Shown: positions 40,251-49,515, counted from the stretch's first letter. The stretch is DNA of 64,000 bases from Geomonas azotofigens (GCF_018919395.1 NZ_JAHLME010000006.1:182326-246325); one strand, 5' to 3'. Numbers and translations: made by a program. Notes: generated by a model not told the origin, from the letters alone.

Positions 40251-41594
40251 CTAGTTTCTGAAGGCGTTGGTAGCGCCGACGTGAGATTCTTCAGGCCCTT
40301 TGCGGGCGAATTTGGCCAACAGGTAGATATCCACGAAGCCCAGCAGGCCGTAGAGAAGCGTGAAGCCGAGCAGCGACCCGATCACCTGGGACAGCTCCAG
40401 TGACTTGGAGACCGCATCCGAGGTCTTCATGATGCCGTAGACGATCCAGGGCTGCCTCCCCACTTCGGACACCAGCCAGCCGAGCTGGTTGGCGATGTAG
40501 GGGAGCGGAATGCAGAGCACCAGCAGTTTCAGGAACAGGGGGTACTTCTCCAGCAGGCCGTTCTTGGAGAGAAAGAGTGCCGCGGCCGAAAGGAGGATGA
40601 ACAGGGTGCCCAGCCCGACCATCAGGCGGAAGCTCAGGAAGACCGGGAGTACCGGCGGGCGCTCGTCCTTCGGGAACGAGGTGATGCCGCGGATCTGGGC
40701 GTTGGTGTCGTGGAAGGCAAGGAAGCTCAACAGGCCCGGCACCGGGAGCGCGGTGACCAGGTTGCACTCGTTCTTCTCGTCCGGGAAGGCGATGAGGTGC
40801 ATGGGAGCGTTGCTGCAGGAATTCCAGACCGCCTCCATGGCGGCAAACTTGGCGGGCTGGGTCTTGGCGACATCGGCCGCGTGGAAGTCGCCGATAACGC
40901 CGACCATGATGGATGCGGCCAGGGCGAAGACGGCGGCCATGCCGAAGGACGCCTTGAAGAATTCGCGGTTGCGCGCCTTGAGCAGGTGGTACGCGGAGAT
41001 CCCCATCACGAAGAAGCCGGCAACCGTGTACCCGGAGACGATCTGGTGCCCGAATTTCAGAAGCCCGAAGGGGTTGGTGATGAGCGCCATGAAGTCCACC
41101 ATCTCGGCGCGGCCGTTTCTGAGCACGTAGCCTACCGGGTGCTGCATCCAGCCGTTGGCCAACAGGATCCAAAGCCCGGAGAGGTTGGTCGCCAGAGCCA
41201 CCAGCCAGATGGAAACCGCGTGGAACCTCTTGCCCACCTTGTCCCAGCCAAAAGCCCAGACCCCGATGAACACGCTCTCCATGAAGAAGGCCACGGTCGC
41301 CTCGATGGCGAGGGGCGCGCCGAAGATGTCGCCGACGTAGCGCGAGTACTCGGCCCAGTTCATGCCGAACTGGAACTCCATGGTGATGCCGGTCACCACG
41401 CCGAGGGCGAAGTTGATCAGGAACAGCTTGCCCCAGAACTTCGCCATCCGCTTGTACATCTCGTTGCCGCTCAGCACGTAGCGGGTCTCCATCATGGCCA
41501 CCAGGACCGACAGCCCCAGGGTGAGGGGGACGAAAATGAAGTGGAACATGCTGGTGATGGCGAACTGCAGCCTGCTCAGGGTTAGTACATCCAT
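40251..41594 (-). CDS. cydA: Cytochrome bd ubiquinol oxidase subunit I
   Basis: 447 residues, the short-Q-loop type. Haem ligands are expected in SRLQFAITSMFHFIFVPLTL (His near residue 18) and KFGHQIVSGYTV (His near 180); GRQPWIVYG near residue 385 is the CydA signature. The quinol-binding loop (about 240-305, LSFLAFHDTNAQIRGITSF) is shorter than in E. coli. The start has AAGGAG upstream. A consensus TATAAT with a flanking palindrome lies about 110 nt upstream, next to an Rrf2-type regulator gene. Confidence 0.97.
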   Translation of the reverse strand: MDVLTLSRLQFAITSMFHFIFVPLTLGLSVLVAMMETRYVLSGNEMYKRMAKFWGKLFLINFALGVVTGITMEFQFGMNWAEYSRYVGDIFGAPLAIEATVAFFMESVFIGVWAFGWDKVGKRFHAVSIWLVALATNLSGLWILLANGWMQHPVGYVLRNGRAEMVDFMALITNPFGLLKFGHQIVSGYTVAGFFVMGISAYHLLKARNREFFKASFGMAAVFALAASIMVGVIGDFHAADVAKTQPAKFAAMEAVWNSCSNAPMHLIAFPDEKNECNLVTALPVPGLLSFLAFHDTNAQIRGITSFPKDERPPVLPVFLSFRLMVGLGTLFILLSAAALFLSKNGLLEKYPLFLKLLVLCIPLPYIANQLGWLVSEVGRQPWIVYGIMKTSDAVSKSLELSQVIGSLLGFTLLYGLLGFVDIYLLAKFARKGPEESHVGATNAFRN

Positions 41595-41699
41595 GATTCG
41601 CTCCTTAGATAAAATTGAACAGTTTGGCCCTTGGGGCCGCTTCTCAGCCGTACTTGATATTAATGGTCACAAAAGACAAACAGGACCTTCTTTATCCTA

Positions 41700-41722
41700 A
41701 TTATAGACAAAAAATTTTTGTC
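41700..41722 (-). promoter_or_regulatory. cydAB promoter -10 with adjoining perfect palindrome
   Basis: Minus strand TATAAT at 41700-41705. Immediately upstream, filling the -10/-35 spacer, is GACAAAAAATTTTTGTC (41706-41722, plus strand), 8-bp perfect arms around one base. The -35 region (CGTCGC) is poor. A protein bound here would block or replace polymerase contacts. The Rrf2 gene stop lies 9 nt away. Confidence 0.6.
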
Positions 41723-41730
41723 GCGACGAC

Positions 41731-42141
41731 TCAGTGCTCGGGGTTACGGGCCAGGGTATCGATGGTGACCCCGTCGAGGATATGAACCACCTCGGTCTGC
41801 ACCTGTTTCCAAACGGCGTGCACGCGGCAGGGGCCTCCCCTGTCGCAGGCGCTGCCCAGGAGGCAGCGGTTCGGGAGAATCGGCCCCTCGACCGCCTCGA
41901 CCACTTCACGCAGCGTGATGGCGGACGCCGGACGCGCCAGGACGAAGCCACCGCCGGTACCGCGCGAGGAAGTGACCAGGCCGAGTTTGGCGAAGCTCTG
42001 GAAGATTTTGGCAAGGAAGGTCTGCGGCACCTCGGCGGCGGCGGCGATCTCGCTGATCAGCGAGACCCGCCCCGGCGGCTGTTGCGCCAGGTAGATGATG
42101 CCACGGATTGCGTATTCGCCCTTGCGGGTCAGTTCCATCAT
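41731..42141 (-). CDS. Rrf2-family iron-sulfur transcriptional regulator (IscR/NsrR type)
   Basis: 136 residues. An N-terminal winged helix-turn-helix (MELTRKGEYAIRGIIYLA, then AAAAEVPQTFLAKIFQSFAKLG) with wing SSRGTGGGFVLARP is followed by the cluster loop NRCLLGSACDRGGPCRVH. The three cysteines are spaced C-x5-C-x5-C, the spacing of IscR, whereas NsrR is usually given as C-x4-C-x5-C. The protein probably senses oxygen, NO or cluster status through a [2Fe-2S] or [4Fe-4S] centre. It stands directly upstream of cydAB on the same strand and has palindromes at its own promoter and at the cydAB promoter, so it likely regulates both. Confidence 0.9.
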   Translation of the reverse strand: MMELTRKGEYAIRGIIYLAQQPPGRVSLISEIAAAAEVPQTFLAKIFQSFAKLGLVTSSRGTGGGFVLARPASAITLREVVEAVEGPILPNRCLLGSACDRGGPCRVHAVWKQVQTEVVHILDGVTIDTLARNPEH

Positions 42142-42154
42142 AAAAACACCTTTA

Positions 42155-42200
42155 GGACCAATTTGATCCCTTTTATAACCGACCCCCCTGCTCCTGTCAA
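42155..42200 (-). promoter_or_regulatory. Rrf2 gene promoter with palindrome over the start site
   Basis: Minus strand TTGACA (42195-42200), 17-nt spacer, TATAAA (42172-42177). GGACCAATTTGATCC (42155-42169, plus strand) is a 15-nt near-perfect palindrome lying just downstream of the -10, at the expected start point. This is a typical position for autorepression. Confidence 0.65.
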
Positions 42201-42397
42201 GATAAAATCATGGTCGAAACCACTTTATCTATGACAGCCGCAGGTTGCCGGCTACAGTCAGGGTGGCGTATGAGGACGGACGATCCCGGAGATCGGCTCA
42301 CAGCGGAGCGAGCAGGCACAGCCAGTCCGCGCGCAACGAGACCGCTCGGGGTCCGGCGGGCGCGGGGCAACGACTGACAAGCAGGGGAATAAAAAGA
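42201..42397. other. Intergenic stretch without recognised gene
   Basis: The sequence is GC-rich in its second half with several potential stems, but I recognise no gene or RNA family. A 73-codon plus-strand frame here has no convincing ribosome-binding site or family and is left out. It separates the Rrf2 promoter from the zinc-ribbon gene's terminator. Confidence 0.4.
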
Positions 42398-42418
42398 GGG
42401 GGCGCCGGAGACGTCCCC
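42391..42418 (-). terminator. Terminator of the zinc-ribbon gene
   Basis: GGGGGCG (42398-42404) pairs with CGTCCCC (42412-42418) including one G-T pair. On the minus strand it is followed by TCTTTTTATT. It lies about 30 nt behind the small gene. Confidence 0.7.
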
Positions 42419-42446
42419 CCTGTGATGTCGTATTTAGATTTGAGGA

Positions 42447-42602
42447 TCAGCCGAGGAGGCTGTTGAAGTTCCTGGCTCTGTTGGCGAGGATGGTGGGATC
42501 GAGCACCTCACCACAGCAGGTGCATTTCCAGGCATCGAACGATCTCACGAAGTCGTAATATTTTTCGGCAAACATCCTACCTTTGCATTTAGGGCATTTC
42601 AT
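42447..42602 (-). CDS. 51-residue zinc-ribbon protein
   Basis: A short gene: 51 codons plus stop, start at 42602 with GGGAGG 8 nt upstream and its own terminator. The protein begins MKCPKCKGRMFAEKYYDF and continues SFDAWKCTCCGEVLDP, i.e. two CxxC pairs (residues 3/6 and about 28/31) that can hold one zinc or iron, as in rubredoxin-like ribbons. The tail TILANRARNFNSLLG is helical. No known function; such small ribbon proteins often bind nucleic acid or RNA polymerase. The 153-nt gap upstream (42603-42755) carries no other feature I can support. Confidence 0.85.
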   Translation of the reverse strand: MKCPKCKGRMFAEKYYDFVRSFDAWKCTCCGEVLDPTILANRARNFNSLLG

Positions 42603-42755
42603 AAGCCATACCTCCCAACAAAAAGTTGATTAAAGAACTTCATGTGGGAACGTATAATTCACACGACATGCCAACATCGGAAATCTGAACAAGTTGTAAT
42701 CTAAACCGTACTCCTTTTCGAACGAACCATCGCAAAAATGCTCCCTTAGCGACCA

Positions 42756-43313
42756 TTAGAAATACTTTCGAATTGCCGCCAGTTTCCCCTCCCCGATCCC
42801 CGGCACCCGCAGCAGTCCCTCTACCGAACCAAAAGCGCCATTTTTCTGACGATCGGCCATGATGCGCCGGGAAAGTGCCGGTCCGATGCCGGGGAGCAGG
42901 TTCCATTCCTCTTCCGCGAGCAGGTCGGGATGCAGGGGGACCCGGAGGAGCATCCTCTCCTTGGCACCCATTTTAGATAATATTATAGAGGTGTTACCCG
43001 CTCCATCCTTATCCAGGATGACCACGTCCCCGCTGGCGAGTACGCGAGTGACGGGTCCTCTGACGCTTGTCGTGGCGCCCTCGTCGGCAAGCGTCATTTT
43101 TATGGCGGCACCAGCCGATATCCCGAGCGGCAGGCGGTAAATGCCAGGATGTCGCACCGTTCCTGCCACCCGCACGGTGATCCCCTGCCCCGTATAACGG
43201 GAAAAGGCCGCGCCCTCACCCCTGGGGGTGGGAACGCGGCCTTTAAGATACAGCGAGACAGAGAGGAGCAGGGCGAGGCACCAAAGGGCGAGTCGCTGGC
43301 TCCTGGGCATCAC
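42756..43313 (-). CDS. ComEA-like helix-hairpin-helix protein with SLBB domain
   Basis: 185 residues. A signal anchor ([16 protein letters not shown]) is followed by a soluble-ligand-binding-beta-grasp domain (about 45-110: [20 protein letters not shown]) and two helix-hairpin-helix motifs at the end ([17 protein letters not shown] and [18 protein letters not shown]). This is the ComEA layout of the DNA receptor used in transformation or in binding of periplasmic DNA. The start overlaps the cimA stop. Other competence genes are not in the window, and DNA uptake in these organisms remains an inference. Confidence 0.88.
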   Translation of the reverse strand: MMPRSQRLALWCLALLLSVSLYLKGRVPTPRGEGAAFSRYTGQGITVRVAGTVRHPGIYRLPLGISAGAAIKMTLADEGATTSVRGPVTRVLASGDVVILDKDGAGNTSIILSKMGAKERMLLRVPLHPDLLAEEEWNLLPGIGPALSRRIMADRQKNGAFGSVEGLLRVPGIGEGKLAAIRKYF

Positions 43314-44896
43314 TTCTTCGGTGCCGCCGTCTCCTCGTCCTTGTGCAGCTTGAACTCGATGGCGTCCACGAGGGCCTGGTAGGAGGCCTCGATGACGTTG
43401 CTGGAGACGCCTACGGTGCCCCAGCGCCCTTCCTTGTCGCCGCTCTCGATGAGCACGCGGATGGAGGAAGCGGTCCCCTGCCCTGCCGGAAGCACGCGGA
43501 CCTTGTAGTCGTGCAGCTTCACGTCCTTGAGTTTCGGGTAGAACTTCTCCAGCGCCTTCCTGAGGGCGTTATCCAGGGCGTTGACCGGGCCGTGCCCCTC
43601 GGAGGCGGTGTGCTCGATCTTCCCTCCCACCTTGACCTTGATGGTCGCCTCGGAGATGGGCTGATCGTCCTCGGTGCGCTTCTCGTCGATGACCCGGAAG
43701 CCGATCACGGAGAAGAACTTGCGGTGCGTGCCGAGCGCACGCTTCATCAGCAGCTCAAAGGAAGCCTCCGCCCCCTCGAACTGGTAGCCCCGGTTCTCCA
43801 TGGACTTGATGTCTTCCAGGATCTCGAGGGTCACCGGGTCCTTGCTGTCCAGGTTGATGTTGAACTCGGTCGCCTTGGCGAGGATGTTGGCGCGCCCGGA
43901 GAGGTCGGATACCAGGACGCGGGTGGTGTTGCCCACCAGTTCCGGCCGCATGTGCTCGTAGGTTTCCGGGTGGCGCTGGATCGCCGAGACGTGCACGCCC
44001 CCCTTGTGGGCGAAGGCGGAGTTGCCGACGTAGGGCTGGTGCTTGTTGGGGGCCAGGTTGGCGAGCTCGTAGACGTAGCGGGACAGCTCCCGCAGCGTCT
44101 TCATCTGGGCGTCGGAGATGCAGTCGCGCTGCATCTTCACCTTGAGCGCCGGGATGATGGAACAGAGGTTCGCGTTGCCGCAGCGCTCGCCGAAGCCGTT
44201 GATGGTCCCCTGCACGTGCACGATCCCCTGCTGCACGGAGATGATGGAGTTGGCCACGGCGCACTCGCCGTCGTTGTGGGCGTGGATGCCGAGCGGGGTG
44301 GAGATGGACTTCTTCACCTCGTCCACGATCGCCGCGATCTCGTAGGGCATGGAGCCGCCGTTGGTATCGCACAGGATGATGCAGTCCGCGCCCGCCTGCT
44401 GGGCCGCCTGCAGCGTCTTGATGGCGTATTCGGGATTGGACTTGTAGCCGTCGAAGAAGTGCTCGGCGTCGTAGAACACCTCGGGCATGTTCTTCTTGAG
44501 GAATTCCAGCGAGTCGAAGATCAGCTCCAGGTTCTCCTCGAGCGGGATCCTGAGCGCCTCGTGCACGTGGAAGTCCCAGGTCTTGCCGAAGATGGTGGCG
44601 GCGTCGGCCTTGGAGTCCACCAGGGTGCGCAGGTTCTGGTCCTTGTCCGGGGTGACCTTGGCGCGGCGGGTCGAGCCGAAGGCGGCGATCTTCGCCTGGG
44701 AGAGCTTCTCCTTCTTGATGTCCTTGAAGAAGGCGACATCCTTGGGGTTGGAACCGGGCCATCCCCCCTCGATGTAGTGAATGCCGCACTCGTCCAGCTT
44801 GTGCGCGATGCGGATCTTGTCCTCGACCAGGAAAGAGATGTCCTCCGCCTGCGTTCCGTCCCTAAGCGTCGTATCGTAAAGTTTGACCAGGCTCAT
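43310..44896 (-). CDS. cimA: (R)-citramalate synthase
   Basis: 528 residues from [26 protein letters not shown] stands upstream and the 46 codons before it look like repeat DNA. The catalytic HMGL-like TIM barrel has [14 protein letters not shown] and the metal ligands in [24 protein letters not shown] is also typical. The C-terminal LeuA-dimer regulatory domain covers about 385-520 ([18 protein letters not shown]). It condenses pyruvate with acetyl-CoA to citramalate, the threonine-independent route to isoleucine used by Geobacter. It follows lysC with the repeat region between them. Confidence 0.94.
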   Translation of the reverse strand: MSLVKLYDTTLRDGTQAEDISFLVEDKIRIAHKLDECGIHYIEGGWPGSNPKDVAFFKDIKKEKLSQAKIAAFGSTRRAKVTPDKDQNLRTLVDSKADAATIFGKTWDFHVHEALRIPLEENLELIFDSLEFLKKNMPEVFYDAEHFFDGYKSNPEYAIKTLQAAQQAGADCIILCDTNGGSMPYEIAAIVDEVKKSISTPLGIHAHNDGECAVANSIISVQQGIVHVQGTINGFGERCGNANLCSIIPALKVKMQRDCISDAQMKTLRELSRYVYELANLAPNKHQPYVGNSAFAHKGGVHVSAIQRHPETYEHMRPELVGNTTRVLVSDLSGRANILAKATEFNINLDSKDPVTLEILEDIKSMENRGYQFEGAEASFELLMKRALGTHRKFFSVIGFRVIDEKRTEDDQPISEATIKVKVGGKIEHTASEGHGPVNALDNALRKALEKFYPKLKDVKLHDYKVRVLPAGQGTASSIRVLIESGDKEGRWGTVGVSSNVIEASYQALVDAIEFKLHKDEETAAPKK

Positions 44897-44914
44897 ATCA
44901 CCACCCTTGAAAGG

Positions 44915-45065
44915 CTGTTCTACGTTCTGTGTTCTAGGTTCTACGTTAACTGCAAGCCAACGTCTCCTGCTGGCAGCCAACATGCCAGTCGCCCCGTTCC
45001 ACGTTCCATGCCCCACGCCACCCAAAGGTTTCAACGTAGAACATAGAACGTAGAACTTAGAACGG
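44915..45065. repeat. GTTCTACGT / GAACGTAGAAC intergenic repeats between lysC and cimA
   Basis: Near 44918-44950 the plus strand carries repeated GTTCT units (GTTCTACGTTCTGTGTTCT, then GGTTCTACGTT). At 45030-45062 the complementary form appears (CAACGTAGAACATAGAACG, then TAGAACTTAGAAC). The two blocks are thus inverted relative to each other and could fold together, about 85 nt apart. Confidence 0.75.
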
Positions 45066-45070
45066 GTTCT

Positions 45071-46288
45071 TTACTTTCCCGCCAGGCCGAAGGCGTCGTG
45101 CAGCACGCGGACGGCGAGTTCGGTGTACTTGGCGTCGACCACGACGGAGATCTTGATTTCGGAGGTGGAGATCATCTGGATGTTGATCCCCTCCTTGGCG
45201 AGCGCCTGGAACATGGTGGTGGCCACGCCGGCGTGGCTCCTCATGCCCAGACCGACGATGGAAACCTTGGTGACGTTCTCGTCGGAGAGCACTTCCTTGG
45301 CGTGGATGGCCTCGGCGGTTTCCTTGGTGATGGAGAGCGCCTTCTTGAAATCGGCCTGGGGCACGGTGAAGGTGAAGTCGGTGGAACCGGCCTCGCTCAC
45401 GTTCTGGACGATCATGTCGACGGAGATGTTGGCGTCGGAAAGCGGAGAGAGGATCTGGGCGGCGATCCCCGGCTTGTCCGGCACCTGCATGACGGCGATT
45501 TTGACTTCATCCTTGGCGTAGGCGATACCCGAGACGAGCACTGCTTCCATTTCTTTATCCTCCTTGGTAACCATGGTTCCGAGATTTTCGTTGAAACTCG
45601 AGCGGACGTGGACGTCGACGTTGTACTTGCTGGCGAATTCCACGGAGCGGATCTGCAGCACCTTCGCGCCGAGGCTGGCCAACTCCAGCATCTCCTCGTA
45701 GGAGATGCGCTCGATCTTTTTGGCGTCCTTGCAGATGTTGGGATCGGTGGTGTAGACGCCGTCCACATCGGTGAAGATCTCGCAGACGTCGGCTTTGAGG
45801 GCCGCGGCGAGGGCTACCGCCGAGGTGTCGGAGCCGCCGCGCCCCAAGGTGGTGACGCTGCCAAACTCGTCGACGCCCTGGAAACCGGCCACGATCAGGA
45901 TGGTCCCTTCCTTCAGGTCGGCGCGCATCTTCTTGTCGTCGATGCTCTCGATCCTGGCCTTGCTGTAGGAGGTATCGGTGAGGATGGGCACCTGGAAGCC
46001 GAGGTAGGACTTGGCCTTGTACCCCATGGCTTTCAGGCACATGGCCAGCAGTGCGATGGAGACCTGCTCCCCAGCCGCAACAAGCACGTCATATTCACGG
46101 TTGTCCGGGAACTCGCACACCTCGTTGGCAAGCGCGACCAGCTTGTTGGTTTCGCCTGCCATGGCGGAGACAACCACCACCATGTCGTTGCCGGCGTCAT
46201 AGGTTTTTGCCACCCTCTTGGCGACGTTGCGAATTCGTTCGACGGACCCCATCGAGGTGCCGCCGTACTTTTGGACCACCAAAGCCAT
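45071..46288 (-). CDS. lysC: Aspartate kinase
   Basis: 405 residues of the single-function alpha/beta type. The kinase domain starts [20 protein letters not shown], with [20 protein letters not shown] near residue 155. Two C-terminal ACT domains follow, about 265-335 ([20 protein letters not shown]) and 345-405 ([19 protein letters not shown]), which bind lysine and/or threonine for feedback. It makes aspartyl phosphate at the entry to lysine, methionine and threonine synthesis. A 3-gene run lysC-cimA-comEA-like is plausible from its promoter. Confidence 0.97.
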   Translation of the reverse strand: MALVVQKYGGTSMGSVERIRNVAKRVAKTYDAGNDMVVVVSAMAGETNKLVALANEVCEFPDNREYDVLVAAGEQVSIALLAMCLKAMGYKAKSYLGFQVPILTDTSYSKARIESIDDKKMRADLKEGTILIVAGFQGVDEFGSVTTLGRGGSDTSAVALAAALKADVCEIFTDVDGVYTTDPNICKDAKKIERISYEEMLELASLGAKVLQIRSVEFASKYNVDVHVRSSFNENLGTMVTKEDKEMEAVLVSGIAYAKDEVKIAVMQVPDKPGIAAQILSPLSDANISVDMIVQNVSEAGSTDFTFTVPQADFKKALSITKETAEAIHAKEVLSDENVTKVSIVGLGMRSHAGVATTMFQALAKEGINIQMISTSEIKISVVVDAKYTELAVRVLHDAFGLAGK

Positions 46289-46353
46289 GTCAGTCCTCCT
46301 TGTACTCTACTGATTGATCCACCCGGACCGTAATCCCGGCGGTAGGAACCACT

Positions 46354-46381
46354 TTATTAGCACATTAGCGTGTACGGTCAA
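46354..46381 (-). promoter_or_regulatory. Predicted lysC promoter
   Basis: Minus strand TTGACC (46376-46381), 16-nt spacer, TAATAA (46354-46359), 66 nt before the start codon. Confidence 0.5.
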
Positions 46382-46453
46382 AACATTTTTTTAAGTAATC
46401 GCGGCCAAGATAGCCTATTTCTTCATTTTTCCGGGTCGTCCTGTTTACAGTAT

Positions 46454-46491
46454 AAAAAAACGCCCCTCCTCGTTGAGAGAGAGGGGCGTTT
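46454..46491 (-). terminator. Terminator behind tsaE
   Basis: Perfect 11-bp stem AAACGCCCCTC / GAGGGGCGTTT (46458-46468, 46481-46491) with a T7 run on the minus strand. It lies 75 nt after the tsaE stop and ends the long xseA-to-tsaE gene run. Confidence 0.93.
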
Positions 46492-46565
46492 GGTGCATCA
46501 AGCCAACCGGATTGGAGCGGCCGGGCAACCCGCTGTTTGAATCCCGAACGGCGCTGTGCCAGTCG

Positions 46566-47027
46566 CTATGCCAGAACCGCTTCGGCAAGGAGCCGCGCCC
46601 GCGGCCCGGAGGCGTCGAAACAGACGGAGCGCTCGTCGACTCCGGCGTGATGCAGGGTGACGGTGAGGAGGTCGGCGGGGAGATCCTCCTCCAGCCGCTC
46701 GGCCCACTCCACGACGCAGGCGCCGTCTCCGGAGAAGTATTCCTCGAAGCCCAGGGCCTCCACGTCGTGCGCCCCTTCGAGCCGGTACAGGTCGAAATGG
46801 TACAGCGGGATGCGGCCGTCGTAGATGTTGAGGATGGTGTAGGTGGGGCTCGTCACCGGGGTCTCCGGATCCACCTCCAGCCCAAGCGCGATCCCCTTGG
46901 CGAACTGCGTCTTGCCGGCCCCGAGATCCCCCACCAGGGCGACGAAATCCCCCGGCTGCAGCAGCCGCCCCAGCCTCGCTCCCAGTTCCACCGTCTCTTG
47001 CTGGCTCTTGGTCACCACGCAGGACAT
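46566..47027 (-). CDS. tsaE: tRNA threonylcarbamoyladenosine biosynthesis ATPase TsaE
   Basis: 153 residues. Walker A GDLGAGKTQFAKG near residue 37, switch I-like SPTYTILNIYDG and Walker B-type LYHFDLYRL. TsaE works with TsaB and TsaD to make t6A37 in tRNAs reading ANN codons. It ends the gene cluster acpS-nnr-CBS-tsaE; nnr-tsaE adjacency is widespread and known also as yjeF-yjeE in E. coli. Confidence 0.96.
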   Translation of the reverse strand: MSCVVTKSQQETVELGARLGRLLQPGDFVALVGDLGAGKTQFAKGIALGLEVDPETPVTSPTYTILNIYDGRIPLYHFDLYRLEGAHDVEALGFEEYFSGDGACVVEWAERLEEDLPADLLTVTLHHAGVDERSVCFDASGPRARLLAEAVLA

Positions 47028-47035
47028 CCGGCCGC

Positions 47036-47485
47036 CTAGGCGATCATGGTGCGCACCATGTCGATGCGCCCGATGATGCCGACCACGCGGCGCCCTTCGA
47101 CGACCGGGACGGCCTGAACCTTCTTCTCGGTCATGATCCCGGCCACCTCGGAGACCGGCGCGTCCGGCCCCACGCTGGCCACGTCCTCGGAATAGATGTC
47201 GCCCACGGTCTGCCCGGTCATCTTCTGCAGTTCCTTCTCGAAGCGCTTGTCGCTCTCCAGGTAGATCACCCAGTCAAAGATGGAAATGACGGTCGGGATG
47301 TGCAGCGGCTTGTCCTGCTCGATCAGATCGCTTTCCGAGACGATGCCGATCAGCAGCCCCTCGTCGTCCACCACGGGGACGCTGGAGATGCGGCGCTCGG
47401 CGAAGAGCTTGGCGAGATCCCTGACGGTGGTGTCGCGGCGCACGGTGATGACGTCTGTGGTCATGATCTCTTTCGCTTTCTTCAT
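47036..47485 (-). CDS. Tandem CBS-domain protein
   Basis: 149 residues. ATG at 47485 preferred because AGGGAG is then 8 nt away; an in-frame ATG 6 nt upstream is too close. Two CBS domains: MTTDVITVRRDTTVRDLAKL... (about 8-55) and VGDIYSEDVASVGPDAPVSE (about 90-145), ending GRRVVGIIGRIDMVRTMI. Between them is FDWVIYLESDKRFEKELQK, often found in CBS proteins of unknown role. CBS pairs bind adenosine nucleotides such as AMP, ATP or c-di-AMP. It is inserted between nnr and tsaE, 2 nt behind nnr, an addition to the usual order. Confidence 0.93.
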   Translation of the reverse strand: MKKAKEIMTTDVITVRRDTTVRDLAKLFAERRISSVPVVDDEGLLIGIVSESDLIEQDKPLHIPTVISIFDWVIYLESDKRFEKELQKMTGQTVGDIYSEDVASVGPDAPVSEVAGIMTEKKVQAVPVVEGRRVVGIIGRIDMVRTMIA

Positions 47486-47487
47486 GG

Positions 47488-49062
47488 TCATTCTCCCTGT
47501 TGATGGTTGGTTGCGGTGGTTCGGGACGCGGCCAAATTGGCCAGCGCCACGGGGAGCATCTCCTGTACGTCGGTGGCACTCATCCCTTGGGTGCCGAGCC
47601 CCTCCACCAGGAAATCGGCGGCGTGGCCGTGAACGAAAGCGCCCAGTTGGCAGGCGGCGAATGGATCGTACCCCTGCCCCAGGAAGGCGGCGACCACCCC
47701 GGTCAAGACGTCCCCCATGCCGCCGCTGGCCATGCCCGGATTGCCGCTGCCGTTGACGGCGATGCGCCCGTCCGGCGCGGCGATGATGCTGCGGGCACCC
47801 TTGAGGATCAGGTAGACGCGGTATTTCGTGGCGAAGGCGCGGGCGCAGCCGATACGGTCCGCCTCCACCTCGGGCACCGAACACCCCGCCAGGCGCGCCA
47901 TCTCCCCGGGATGCGGGGTGAGCACGGTGATCAGGCCCTTCCTCCCCAGTAGCAGCTCGGGGTTGAGCGCCACGGCGTTCAGCCCGTCGGCGTCCAGCAC
48001 CAGCGGCTTATCAAGTGCGGCGAGGAGCGAATGCACCAGGTAGACCGTGGAGGGGGCGGTGCCGATCCCGGGTCCCAGCGCGACCACATCCCGGATGGCC
48101 GCGGCGGCGAGGATCTCGGCAAGGGAGCCCGCCCTCAGGTACCCGGCCCGCTCCGGCCCGACCGGGATGGTCATGGCCTCGGTGGTCTTTTGTTCCAGTA
48201 CCGGGTTCAGCGCGGCCGGCACGGCGAGGGTGACAAGGCCCGCCCCGGTGCGCTGCGCGCTGTTGGCCGCCATGGCCGCGGCGCCGGTCTTACCGGTGCT
48301 CCCGGCGACGATGAGGCAATGTCCGCCGCTCCCCTTGTGGGCGGTGACGCCGCGGGGGCGGAACAGCCCGGCCGCGCAGGCGACATCGACGTACTCCGCC
48401 CCGTCGGCCTGTGCGACGACGGCGTCCGGCATGCCGATGTCGGCCACCACCAGCCGGCCGCACAGTTCCGCGCCGGGGTACAGGACGTTGCCCAGCTTGG
48501 CGAGCGCGAAAGTGACGGTGATGTCGGCGCGCACCGCCCGCCCCAGCACCTTCCCGGTGGCGGAGTCGACGCCCGAGGGGATGTCGACGGAAACCACCGG
48601 CGCACCGGCCGCGTTGATGCGATCGATGGCCTCGCCGTAGACCCCGGTGACCTCGCTGTTCATGCCGGTGCCGAGCAGGGCGTCCACGATGACCGTGGCG
48701 CTTCGCAGCAGGTCCTCCTCGCCGGCGATTCCCCCTGGCACGCTGTGCACCGTCGCGCGGTCCAGGCGCGCCAGGTTGGCAGCCGCGTCCCCGGCAACCG
48801 CCTCCGGCGCGGCCAAAAGCAGCACCGGCGCTTCCCAGCCCCGCTCGGCGAGGAGCCTCGCGATCACGAAGCCGTCGCCTCCGTTGTTTCCCTTGCCCGC
48901 CACGATGACGGCACGCCTCGCCTCACCCTCGCCGAAGGCCTCCTCGATGACGTCGGCGCAGCCGCGCCCGGCCCGCTCCATGAGCTCCAGCCCCGGCACG
49001 CCGAACTCGCCGATGGCCCGGCGATCCATAAGCTGCATGACCTGTCCGCTCACGACCTTCAT
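47488..49062 (-). CDS. nnr: Bifunctional NAD(P)H-hydrate repair enzyme
   Basis: 524 residues with two fused enzymes. The N-terminal epimerase (about 1-215) shows VAGKGNNGGDGFVIARLL and VDIPSGVDSATGKVLG. The C-terminal ADP/ATP-dependent dehydratase (about 230-510) shows VLTPHPGEMARLAG and GNPGMASGGMGDVLTGVVAA. Together they return damaged R- and S-NAD(P)HX to NAD(P)H. The fusion is the normal bacterial form. Its start touches the acpS stop. Confidence 0.97.
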   Translation of the reverse strand: MKVVSGQVMQLMDRRAIGEFGVPGLELMERAGRGCADVIEEAFGEGEARRAVIVAGKGNNGGDGFVIARLLAERGWEAPVLLLAAPEAVAGDAAANLARLDRATVHSVPGGIAGEEDLLRSATVIVDALLGTGMNSEVTGVYGEAIDRINAAGAPVVSVDIPSGVDSATGKVLGRAVRADITVTFALAKLGNVLYPGAELCGRLVVADIGMPDAVVAQADGAEYVDVACAAGLFRPRGVTAHKGSGGHCLIVAGSTGKTGAAAMAANSAQRTGAGLVTLAVPAALNPVLEQKTTEAMTIPVGPERAGYLRAGSLAEILAAAAIRDVVALGPGIGTAPSTVYLVHSLLAALDKPLVLDADGLNAVALNPELLLGRKGLITVLTPHPGEMARLAGCSVPEVEADRIGCARAFATKYRVYLILKGARSIIAAPDGRIAVNGSGNPGMASGGMGDVLTGVVAAFLGQGYDPFAACQLGAFVHGHAADFLVEGLGTQGMSATDVQEMLPVALANLAASRTTATNHQQGE

Positions 49063-49440
49063 CTAACGCTCCAGTACCACCATGGCCACGGCGCAGCCGG
49101 CGTCGTGCGAAAGCGACAGGAAGCAGGAGCACAGTCCCGCCTCCCGGAACAGTTCTTCGGCCCGTCCCCCAAGTCTCAGCGCCGGCTTGCCCAGGGAATC
49201 GTTGACCACTTCCATGTCCTGCCAGGAAAGTCCGTCGCGCAGCCCGGTCCCCAGCGCTTTCAAAAAGGCTTCCTTGGCGGCGAAACGCAGGGCATAGTGC
49301 TGCGCCGAAAACTTCTTGGTGGAGCAGTAACCTATCTCGCCGCGCGTGAAGATGCGCTGAAACAGTGCGTCGTTCCCCTGCTTTAGGAACTTCTCGAAAC
49401 GGGCGATCTCCACTATGTCAACGCCGGTACCGTAAATCAA
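49063..49440 (-). CDS. acpS: Holo-[acyl-carrier-protein] synthase
   Basis: 125 residues. The start [19 protein letters not shown] carries the Mg-binding Asp, and [15 protein letters not shown] holds the catalytic Glu/Lys signature of the phosphopantetheinyl transferase family. It attaches 4'-phosphopantetheine to ACP for fatty-acid synthesis. Its stop is directly followed by the nnr start, and a 75-nt gap separates it from the peptidase MA gene upstream. Confidence 0.97.
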   Translation of the reverse strand: MIYGTGVDIVEIARFEKFLKQGNDALFQRIFTRGEIGYCSTKKFSAQHYALRFAAKEAFLKALGTGLRDGLSWQDMEVVNDSLGKPALRLGGRAEELFREAGLCSCFLSLSHDAGCAVAMVVLER

Positions 49441-49515
49441 GAGAACTCCCCTTTGTTGCCGTGCCGTCCGCCTCAGATACTGCCATAGCGGCTGCCTTGA
49501 CTGATACTATACCAC

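Noticed and set aside
42245..42466. 73-codon plus-strand frame in the gap before the zinc-ribbon gene
   Set aside because: It runs through the terminator and into the small zinc-ribbon gene on the other strand; no family or start signal.
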